A DNA stretch of 64,000 nt, from NCBI GenBank assembly GCA_038231295.1, contig JBBRLP010000009.1, positions 1 through 64,000 on the forward strand, given 5' to 3'. Positions 9,901 to 18,600 of this stretch are shown here, piece by piece. A model generated the notes under the pieces. The model had not been told where the DNA came from, ran no database searches, and worked only from the letters and a program-made list of their open reading frames with translations. Made by a program: the position numbers and the translations under genes. The DNA comes from JANXLO01 sp038231295 (GTDB lineage Bacteria; Armatimonadota; Chthonomonadetes; Chthonomonadales; Chthonomonadaceae). Position 1 is the stretch's first letter. Every line of letters begins with the position of its first letter.

Positions 9901-11017
9901 AGAGGAGACGTCGATTCGGGAACAGTTGGTTGGTCGAAGCCAGCAGCGTCGGAACGCCCAGCACCCGAATATTTGCTGTGGCAACCGAAGTGCCAGCCGG
10001 AGCTTCCCCATTGTTTACCAGGCGATAGATGGCTTTAGCATCGTCGGAGGAAACTTCCTTAGCAGCAGAATAGTCCGCTATCTGAAACTCTACTTTAGCA
10101 GCCTTTTTGAGCGTCAGGTTCAGCTTAAAACGCCCCTGACCGGGTTCCGCAGTACCCGTAGCTACGACCGCCCCGTCAACTTTTGCTACTACTTTCACGG
10201 GTAACAGGCTGTTCAGGTCTCCCTGAATCTCTACCGTGTCGCCGTTGCCTCCCTGCTTGATGTTATCAATGCTCGGCCAGCCAAGCAGTGCTTTATAGCG
10301 TTGGTCAAGGTCCGCCGCCAGCGTTATAAACGAGGCTCCATTCATATCCAGCACATTCGTTGCGATACGCAATTTGGCTGGGTCCGCCTGCGCGCCTGCT
10401 TGAATTTTCTTTACATTGTCGAGGAGAGATTTAAAAAGAACGATACTGTCCGTCTGGGCCTGCTCATGGGTACTGATTTTGATCTGACTCGCCAGTCCGA
10501 TATCCACCAGATTACCGCGCAGGAGTTCCAGTTGGCAGACAAGCATCATTTTCCGATAAAACACAGAGCTATACGCTTGATTTAGTGGCTTTAAATCCTG
10601 TTCAGTTTTCGGCAGGTAGGATTTGCAGCGATTCAGAGAGGCGATTTTGTCGGCACCCGTTGAATAGTGAGCAGCCTCATAAAAGGCATAAGCAGTGATG
10701 AAGTTAGGACAATAGACACCTTTCCCATTCCCGCCTAATGAGCCACCCAGAGTCCAGTCCGATCTCTCTTTTTGTTCTGTGGTGCATTCTATAGCCGCCT
10801 CAGCCGCTTGCTTATAGGTTTTGACTGCCTCCGCCGCTTTTCCGCTCTCCACCTGGGCGCGTGCGTTATCGAGACGGCCAAGCACTTCGTTCTTCCATTT
10901 TTCCTGCAGATCCGCTCTGGCAGGAGCGGCAGAAGCCAGACTGACCGCGCATAGCGCGGTCAAAAAAAGGTACCAGAGCGGCGATATAGAACGCCTTGAT
11001 GGGAGATTTGAAGACAT
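6917..11017 (-). CDS. Large exported protein with C-terminal caspase-like (peptidase C14) domain
   Basis: A 1366-residue protein. The signal peptide is at about 1-35 (hydrophobic LFLTALCAVSLASAAPARA). Residues 36 to about 1090 are beta- and helix-rich and match no family I recognise; several stretches resemble Ig-like or fibronectin-like strands. Residues about 1095-1366 form a caspase-like domain. It starts GMVFIAAIDEYG, then IIIYLAGHGE carries the catalytic His at 1198, and KIVAFYDMCRNGA carries the catalytic Cys at 1247. Both dyad residues and the Gly next to the His are intact, so it should be an active clan-CD peptidase; substrate preference cannot be read. It follows the barrel gene by 75 bp and the Ig-protein gene, probably in one transcript. 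The RBS AGGAGG is strong. Base composition is visibly more AT-rich than in the 22-64 kb part. Confidence 0.85.
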   Translation of the reverse strand: MSSNLPSRRSISPLWYLFLTALCAVSLASAAPARADLQEKWKNEVLGRLDNARAQVESGKAAEAVKTYKQAAEAAIECTTEQKERSDWTLGGSLGGNGKGVYCPNFITAYAFYEAAHYSTGADKIASLNRCKSYLPKTEQDLKPLNQAYSSVFYRKMMLVCQLELLRGNLVDIGLASQIKISTHEQAQTDSIVLFKSLLDNVKKIQAGAQADPAKLRIATNVLDMNGASFITLAADLDQRYKALLGWPSIDNIKQGGNGDTVEIQGDLNSLLPVKVVAKVDGAVVATGTAEPGQGRFKLNLTLKKAAKVEFQIADYSAAKEVSSDDAKAIYRLVNNGEAPAGTSVATANIRVLGVPTLLASTNQLFPNRRLLSAGSFTADNLVEKDKVVVADQDGNFLTVLDAAGNPLPMVADAQTTSMVVGRVVLRANTTQVRASVQRNGTEMTTSQPVSIAFNTRLSSLAWLDTKDDRIRLAVLRVSDYTAPTGVRVNGIPYDIQPYSAKSPEADGYAERLYLLPVPRDGRNEPTVAILQGKEEQRVSFGSERLTFKAQEQEGLIKTLPEKLRELAQYAFEPTRDDERYLNAAGTALAFYQPLAEASDSEAVAIIQYEAKADFARQFNQVYLQQVNKLPDNKPAILALAEVTGKLAELAKRAGETAQLESALKNLASLADGIKVRLAVGQPLREGITPGLGLALVSMKVTGMDAQQKVTKVLVGNQPVSIASIQPIKGEVGAVQVMALIGAQSGAGQTLVQIQLSDNQTITANFDLGKALTLASGELEPKLPADPKFSNAYNQIRQIAKNPRTAPLTEAELNKMGELVRTSVHELVLAETTKSVSLANQQIALLSSKDVWGDEDQKELALRISSAEEIGKRLAVFKVQSDSEVLNDTGKFENSVKAELVRHSAIGSVVLPQENDYNHQTITITSAVTPVVKQNDVILTAQKQSANKYVFELKIQPNQKETLVTVEADLTKNGQPLALLKSNKITLRTQGFQIKVEALAFDIDKQSFERADIKNHFAICTVENAAQAEYTVLQNSSTGMITIKTKQVSVEATKATYYLPDLPEGEYVLQVTAIQGEGQTKVSPQRKRFDVVDPGGMVFIAAIDEYGPNSGIQSLPYGVQTGRDLATTLIEKYHYAAGNIYTLYGKSSGVEASDNLHLDSAKTVNLIDRDRLEEAFNNFMADVRTKNPKHIIIYLAGHGEIQDPSKGAPADYLLMASNKENLIAESLANRVALEFPNVKIVAFYDMCRNGAYTSEPNSPVASAASYVGLKSCQAKQHAYSPDSKLGLHHTFYGEALISSLAEMAGGGNLTVDHLYDLMDAKMKVLIDRAKPVMLDLANEVQSLPVKKSVFHEGANGLPSVFFRATP

Positions 11018-11042
11018 ATTTCCTACCTCCTGCCCGGTTGGG

Positions 11043-11070
11043 CACTGCCTGAAATATACATCAGGCAGTG
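11043..11070 (-). other. Intercistronic hairpin between barrel and caspase genes
   Basis: A perfect 10-bp stem (CACTGCCTGA, 11043-11052, paired with 11061-11070) with an 8-base loop, in the 75-bp gap. There is no U-tract, so an RNA processing or stability element, or partial attenuation, fits better than full termination. Confidence 0.45.
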
Positions 11071-11092
11071 TTCACCCCTTCGGGATTACTCA

Positions 11093-12514
11093 CTAGAACG
11101 TAGCGCGTCCAGTCAGAGTATAAGTGAGACTCCCACTGGATGTTTGGAGTTCAACGGTCGGTTCGAAACTGTAGCGTACCCCTTTAGTGACTTTAGAAAC
11201 GCGTCCCGTTGGCTTATACGTCTTTGTCACCGGGTCGAATTTTCTTTCTTCGATACCGGAGTCATCCGGATCGTAAAGCTGCTGGAACGCCAGTCCGAAG
11301 GAAAAAACGCTGTCTGCATTGGTGTAGATGGTGGCAGCATTCTCGTTGGTATGAAAGCCGAACCGTACCGGGACACTGTAGCGATTCGCATGTTTTGTAT
11401 CCCAGAAAACCGGTACGCTTTTCGGCGTGTATTCAAAGCCTAGATGGAAGTTGGTGACGGCCCGCCGCCGATCCAACTGCGAACTAATGCCGTTTACCAA
11501 TTTACGATTGGCCGCTGAAAACACCTGTAGTTCGCCGCTGACAATGTATTGACCATGCAGTTTCGGCAGAATATAGGCCGTGCCGAACGTGAATCTTTCC
11601 GGCGTCTCCGTGTTGAATGTCGTCGGAGTGGTACTCGTGGCATCCAGGCCGGAAAGTGTTGTCGCAGAACGGTACGAGAGACCGAAGGACCACTTATCCG
11701 AGGGATCATAGGCCAGTCCGGCACTTACTCCTACCCCATGACCACGTGCGCTGATGGGCGTATCGTTAATGCTGACCGTTTGGCCTGGCGACACCTGTGT
11801 GCCGACGGTGGATTCGCTGAACTCCTGATCCACAAAGAATATGCCGATTCCTACTCCCAGCTGACCTGGCAGTTTTGCCTTTTTGGGCAGGAACCTTTTC
11901 ATTATACCCTCAAACTGTTTCTTATCGAACAGTTTTCCATAGGCTACGGTAAGGTAGGAGTTTCGCACCAGCAGGTCGGTCGTTCCTGTCTGTGTCACGG
12001 TAATATTGTTTCCTGCTATACCAGACCCATCTGGAACATCCGTTTTCGAGCGATTAAAACCTTCGCGCAGTTTCAGATACCCGCCAAGAGTATAACTGAC
12101 ACCGACAAATTGATGTTCCTTCTCTGCCCCGACCGGGAAGACAAGACTTGCAAAGCCGAGCTGCGGTTTTCCGGCGCGGTTTCCCGGTTTGAACACGTCC
12201 GGCGTATTGGTCTTCGTTGTGAGCGTGGCATCCGCTTCGAATACGGAGCGGTAGTCTATCATGAATTCACGGTTGCTGAGAAAGCCGAGGCGACCGGGAT
12301 TCCAGAACGTAGCGCTGGCGTCGTTGGCAATGGCAGAGAAGGCGTTCCCCATTGCAACGGATCGGGAACCAACGCCGAGTGTCTGGAGTTGGTCCGAGCC
12401 GAGACGACGACCATAAAGAGCGCTGATTCCCTGAGCGTGTGTTACAGACGAACACGCTGCCGTAACGAGAGCGAGACCAGTCCATGAGACACACCAGGAG
12501 CGAGAGTATTTCAT
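11093..12514 (-). CDS. OMPP1/FadL/PorV-like outer-membrane beta-barrel protein
   Basis: A 473-residue outer-membrane protein. The signal peptide (about 1-27, ending THAQG) is followed by the signature of the PorV/UPF0164/OMPP1 group, GVGSRSVAMGNAFSAIANDA followed by SATFWNPGRLG, at about residues 47-77. The rest is alternating short amphipathic strands (LGVGIGIFFVD, WSFGLSYRS, RFTFGTAYIL, FHLGFEYTP, VPVRFGFHT), and the protein ends on an aromatic strand, TLTGRATF, as barrels do. Relatives carry hydrophobic compounds or act in surface-protein export (PorV of type IX secretion). Position between a giant Ig protein and a caspase-like protease suggests help in exporting or anchoring them, but no type IX components are visible. 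The 87-bp gap to the Ig gene contains a strong hairpin. The RBS (AAAGGAG) is about 12 bases upstream. Confidence 0.82.
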   Translation of the reverse strand: MKYSRSWCVSWTGLALVTAACSSVTHAQGISALYGRRLGSDQLQTLGVGSRSVAMGNAFSAIANDASATFWNPGRLGFLSNREFMIDYRSVFEADATLTTKTNTPDVFKPGNRAGKPQLGFASLVFPVGAEKEHQFVGVSYTLGGYLKLREGFNRSKTDVPDGSGIAGNNITVTQTGTTDLLVRNSYLTVAYGKLFDKKQFEGIMKRFLPKKAKLPGQLGVGIGIFFVDQEFSESTVGTQVSPGQTVSINDTPISARGHGVGVSAGLAYDPSDKWSFGLSYRSATTLSGLDATSTTPTTFNTETPERFTFGTAYILPKLHGQYIVSGELQVFSAANRKLVNGISSQLDRRRAVTNFHLGFEYTPKSVPVFWDTKHANRYSVPVRFGFHTNENAATIYTNADSVFSFGLAFQQLYDPDDSGIEERKFDPVTKTYKPTGRVSKVTKGVRYSFEPTVELQTSSGSLTYTLTGRATF

Positions 12515-12556
12515 TTAGCGCGATATCTCCTTTTCACCATCTAGCGGGGTTCGGTG

Positions 12557-12584
12557 GAGAGCATAGCCCGTGGGCTATGCTCTC
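12557..12584 (-). other. Intercistronic hairpin between Ig-repeat and barrel genes
   Basis: A perfect 13-bp stem (GAGAGCATAGCCC, 12557-12569, paired with 12572-12584) with a 2-base loop, in the gap after the Ig gene. It has no U-tract on the minus strand. It could reduce read-through from the 8.8-kb gene or protect RNA ends after cleavage. Confidence 0.5.
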
Positions 12585-12601
12585 CCCTCTCCACTCCTGT
12601 T

Positions 12602-15600
12602 TTAGTTCACGTTCACGTTGAAGTACGCCGATTTTTTTTGTCCCGCGTTGCCTACGACATCTTGCAGGCCAATGTCCGTAGGCTTAGGAACCAGCGGCAC
12701 TGAGGCTACCGGCAGAATTACTGTGCCGTTCGCATTTCGTCCCAGGCTGACGATATCGATGCGGTATTGGCTTCCCAACTTGAATAGTGACGGCTGGATG
12801 GGAATCTGCCAGTTTACTAGGTAACTGCCTTTCTGATCGAGCGATGAAGTAGCGGCTCCATTCGCGCTTTGCGTGTTTGGCTTCTGAATGGCATCCAGCA
12901 AATTCCAGTAGACAGCTTGAGGAATGATGACTTCCTTGTTAGTCGCTACTTCATAGATGCGAATGGTGGCTGCCGGAGCGGAAACACCTTTCATTATGCT
13001 CAGCAGTGGCGACACGGTGGCGTTAGTATCTCTGGTGCTAGTTGGTTTGGTATTATCCAGACGGAATGTGATGTTCAGAGTTCCACCTGGGCTAACCAGA
13101 TACTTCTGTCCTGGATCTGTCGCGAATGGCGACAGTATGGCTACGGAAGGTGGAGTGTTATCCAGTACCGCATCCAGAACCGACGTTGCTGTCAGAATAG
13201 AGATTGGCCCATCTAGTTTTTGAACCTGCTGAATGGCGCTGAGAGTGATCGTATGCAACCCTTCTCCATTGGTGTCCTTCGTGAAACCAAATTTATCGAG
13301 TTGACTTCCCGTGAGGGGCGCGCTGTAGGTATCTCCCAGGCTATCGGAGTAGTTGATTTGAGTAGCCTTATCCACTTCCACTCCTATCGCAGCCGTTGTA
13401 CCACGCAGATACACTGCCTGGCGATTAAGCGAGGATTGACTCAGCTTCGGAGATGACAATACGGAAACCGTAGGCAGATTATTGCCATCGCCATCGAAGA
13501 TCACCGGTGAGGACAGTGAGAGTATAGATATCGGCAGTCCATTCACCGGGTCAAGGACTTGCACATGAACTGTAATGGACACGTTAGTCACATTACCGGC
13601 CATATCCTTCGCCTGGGCATCGATGATGTAGTCTCCATTGGAAACAGCCCCCCACATGAACCGCTTTAGCCCAGGAGTAGTAACATCATCCAGTGGCGTT
13701 GGCTGCGTCTTCGCACCCCGAATCGTAACGGTAAGACTCAGTTTGTTCTGAGGATCGGATATGTTGTCTCCCAGGTTGATGTCTATCCGGTAGGGACTCG
13801 TGATATTCTGACCATCTCGCAGATTGTTGAACTGAATCGTGGGGGGAGTACGGTCCACGAAAACGGTTCGCGAGATGAAGCCTCTGTTCAGGGCAACGTC
13901 CGCCGACTGCACGGTGAGAGTATGCTTGCCCTCTGTGACATTGGGCGACGACACATCCCAGGATACACTGTTCAGCGCAGGCAGAGCCACGTTCGGATAT
14001 TTGTCGCCGTCTATCAGAATGCTCGTTGTGAGCGGGTTCGACTGGAGATGAATGTTATCATCAATGGCCACCGTAACCTGATACTTCCCTGCCTTCAGGA
14101 AGGCCCCATCGGCAGGCGACATGAAGTTGAAGGTCGGTGCGGAGTTGTCTATGACGATATTTGCCGGGCCGGCGTTCAGCGGGAAAGTCGCGCCGCCCTT
14201 GTCGGTCGCAATCACTTCCACCGTATAGGGGCCTTCGCCAACCGTACCCGGAACGATGTCGAAGGGTTTATGCACGTTGAGCTTCGTAGAGTTTACGATG
14301 GGCTGCAGTGGCTTGTTGTCTATGGTCATGTCTTCCGTGTCGGTATAGAAGACAACGCCATTACTATCCTTGACATTGATTGTGTAACTTTGCAGGCTAG
14401 GCACGTTGACGGTACCGATGATATCCACAGGTTTGGGGCCAGCGACTATCTTCCCATCCACAGAGTACTGATCCGCGTGAATATAGAAATACCCACCGCT
14501 CTGTCGTGCGTTCCCGTCAATGTCTATGAAGTTGTCTAACGTGACCGTCTGTCCACTTGCGCTTATGGCCGTAACAGGATCGCTTATCCCTGTGTTGGCC
14601 GGAGTCGTCGTATCGTTCGAGACAATACGAATTTCCAGCGTCGTACCGGGGGCAATCCGCGTTCCATCCTGGAACAGCGCAGGGAAGGGCGTGGTATAGG
14701 TTGCGGTCTTGCCACCATTCACCACCAGGGTTCCCGGTACGATGATGGAGGCATTTGCTGGCAGAGTCGGCACCACACCAGCCGGGCTGCCAGCCCAGAG
14801 TGGCGTAGGCAGCGAGAAGATGAACGAAGCGGATCCGCCCAGATGGACATCGGAAACGCTGCCTATCACTGGTGTTGTTACCGGAACCTGAGTCCCACTG
14901 GAAGGCGACGAGATCAGCGTAGCAGGAGGAGTGTGGTCAACGATGAAATTCAGCGTTGACGTATTCGCCATGGAGACCGTATTGACGTTTCCAGACTTAT
15001 CTGTAACGGTTAGGGTGATGCTATGCTGCCCATCTACCAGCGCCGCTGTGTCAAGCCCCATAATGGTGAACGTACCCGTTCCCCCTGCGGGAGCCACAGG
15101 CGTAATGGTAACCGCAGGAGACACCGCTCCATCCACAGAGACCGTGAACAGTTTGGGGTCAAACTGCGTCGCATTCGCCATAGTGTACGTGCCGGTGAAT
15201 TGAAGCACATCACGGACAACCTGAATGACACTCGCGGTTCCGGCCGGGTTAGGCGTCCCGATGGTGTAGTCCGTAGGAGTAGGAGAGGCAGGCGTTGCTA
15301 TTGCACTGTTCGCAACGCGCTGGGCCGTCTTGAGAGTAATGGTCGGGGGAGTATTGCCGACCGTAACGGTGATCGAAGCGGAATCGGTATTACCCGCCTG
15401 GTCTGTCGCCTGAATTTTCAGAGTATGCAGGCCGTCTGCCAGTTTGGTCGTGTCCCAGTTGTCGTAGGCGACCAGACCGGTTCCCGTGTTGTCGGTAACC
15501 AGAGGCATCGCCGTGCCACTATCCGTCAGGACGTAGGTCTTGAGGTGAAGGTCGGCGATGGAACCGCGAATCTTCGGTGTACCGCGCACGAACGCGCCGT

Positions 15601-18600
15601 CAGAAGGAGAGGTGAAGGTCACGACAGGCTTGGTATTGTCCACAACGAAAGTACGGACTTCCGTCTGGCCTTTGTTGCCTGCCTTGTCCACCGCCGTGAT
15701 CTGTATCTGGTGAGCGCCTTCCTTTAGGTATGCAGCGCCTGCGCCCGGTACCAGAGTTATGGCTCCCGCCACCATCACTGTCTTCTGGGAGGCACCGTCC
15801 ACCAGGATGTCCGCATGGTCGAGGTTGGTCTCCGTGATCGTGCCGTCAATCGTGACGAGCGTCCCTCCCTGGTTCTGAACAACCGAACCGTCCGAGGGCG
15901 CCATCGGGCCGAACTTTACCACCGGGGCGGTATTGTCCACAGTGATGGTGCGGATGGCGGTCTGGCCCATGTTTCCGGCCTTGTCACTGGCTGTGATCTG
16001 AAGGGTATGCGCCCCTTCGGCGAGATAAGCAGCGGCAGCACCGGGAGTGAAGGTCAACGCGCCGGGCATGGCTCCCATCTTTCGGGAAATGCCATCCACT
16101 AGAATGTCCCACTGCTTCAGGTTGATCTCGGTAATGTTGCCATCAATCGTTACCAGATTGGTTCCCTGGTTCTGGACGAATGCGCCGTCCGTTGGGGTCA
16201 AGGCTCCAAAGGTGACGGCGGGATTGATGTTGTCCACGATAATGGTACGCACTGCCGTTGCCGCATGGTTACCGGCCTTGTCGAAGGCTTCGATCTGAAT
16301 GGTGTGCGGCCCATCGGCGAGATAGGCTCCCGCCATACTTGCCGCCGCTCCCGGCTGGAAGGTGATCGGGCCAGCCGTCATACCGGTCTGGCGGGTAACT
16401 CCGTCTACCAAGATGTTCCAGTGATCGAGGTTGATCTCGGTCACCGTGCCATCAATGGTAATCAGGGTGCTTGCCTGGTTCTGGACAAACGCGACATCCG
16501 AAGGCGTCATCGCACCGAAGGTGACAATCGGATCGGTGTTGTCTATGATGATCTGGCGCGTGACCGAAACGTCCGCTTTAGAGATGTCGGCAGCGGTCAG
16601 TGTAGCCGGGTTGGCAGTGTTGGTAACCGCGAGGGTCAGGGTATAGGTTCCGTCCGGGGTACTCCCCGCCTTGGTGTCGAAGGGATCGGTCGGAGCCTTG
16701 TTCAGTTTGCTCGTCTGAGGCAACTGCGTCGCCGCAGGGGTCGGGCCGTCGCCGCCAAGTTGAATCGGCCCAACGGTCGCATTGCCCAGTAGCAGCAGCC
16801 ACTGTTTCGGATTCAGGATACCGACTTTACCGAAGACCGTGATGTCTCTTCCGACAAAGACAGCGGATAATCCCAGACCATCGGAGATGCCCGTTCCTTT
16901 GTAGTCGTGGAAGTCAATCTCGTCGAGGGTGACTGCCGACTTGATAACGAAGACCGTGACTACCGCGCTCGTGACGATATGCGGTGGGTTCACCAAGTCT
17001 CTGCCCGTTAGGGTGATGTCTACACTGCTGCCCGCCGTCGCGGTATCGAAGCCGCCGATGATGGCGGGAATGGCGGTAGAAGCCACACCGCCGGTCGGAA
17101 CGACATCCACCGTTGTGGAGGCCGTCGTCGCGCCGTTGTGATAGGTGAAGGTGAAGGTCGCCTTGGACAGATCGAGGTTCGCACCGGAGATGAAGCCGAC
17201 GGTTGTGCTTCCTACAGGAACCGTCGCGCCGTTGGTCGGAGAAGAGACGACGACGACCGGGCCGGTGTTCTGGATGGTGATGGTGCGGATGGCGGTCTGG
17301 GCTTTGTTACCGGCTTTGTCCTCCGCAGTGATCTGTATGGTATGCTGCCCGTCTACCAGATAGGCCACGCCTGCACCCGGAGTGAAACTGATCGCTCCCG
17401 TGGTCATGCCGGTCTTGCGGGAGACGCCGTCAATCAGGATGTCCCACTGTTTCAGATTAGTCTCGGTAACGGTACCGTCAATCGTGAGCAGATTGCCAGC
17501 CTCGTTGCGGACGATAGCGCCGTCGGAGGGGGTCATCGCGCCGAACGTCACTACCGGAGCCGTGTTGTCCACCGTGATGGTTCGGACAGCCGTCTGACCG
17601 GCGTTCCCCGCCTTGTCGGTCGCCTTTATCTGGAGCGTGTGGGAGCCATCCATCAGGTAGGCTGCCCCTGCGCCCGGAACGAGGCTAATCGCGCCGTTGG
17701 TCATGCCGGATTTGCGGGACGTGCCATCAATCAGGATGTCCCACTGGTTCAGGTTCTGCTCGGTCACATTGCCGTCAATGGTGATGAGGCTGCCCGCCTG
17801 GTTCTGCACGAACGCGCCGTCCGAGGGAGTAAGCGGGCCATACGTGACGACCGGAGCGATGTTATCCACGACGAAGGTTCGTACTGCCGTCGCCGCATGG
17901 TTGCCGGACTTGTCGAAGGCTTCGAGTTGGACGGTATGCGGGCCATCACAGAGATAGGAACCGGCCATGCTCGCCGCCGCGCCGGGCTGGAAGGTGATCG
18001 CGCCAGTGGTCGTGCCGGTCTGGCGGGCAACGCCGTCAATCAGGAAATTCCAGTGGTCGAGGTTGGCCTCGGTCACCGTACCATCCAGAGTGATCAGGCT
18101 GCCGGTCTGGTTCTGCACGAACGCCATATCCGAAGGCGTCATCGCTCCGAAGGCGACGACCGGGTCGGTATTGTCTATGATGATCTGGCGCGTGACGGAG
18201 ACATCGGCCTTCGAGAGGTCGGTGACGGTCAGGGTATTCGGGTTGGCAAGGTTCGTGACCGCGAGGGTCAGGGTATAGGTTCCGTCCGGGGTATTCCCCG
18301 CCTTCGAGTCGAAGGGGTCGGTCGGAGCCTTGTTCAGTTTGCTCGTCACCGCGAGTTCGGCGGCAGGCGGGGTCGGGCCATCGCCACCGATCTGGAGGGG
18401 AGTCGGGATCGCCGCGCCGCTGAGAACCAGCAGCCACTGTTTCGGGTTGAGAATACCGACTTTGCCGAAGACGGTGAGGTCCCGTCCGACAAAGACGGCG
18501 GACGCTCCGAGCGGATCGGAGATCGCCGTTCCCGCAAAGTCGTGGAACAGGATGCTGTCGAGCGTGACCGCCGACTTGATGACGAAGACCGTCACGATGC

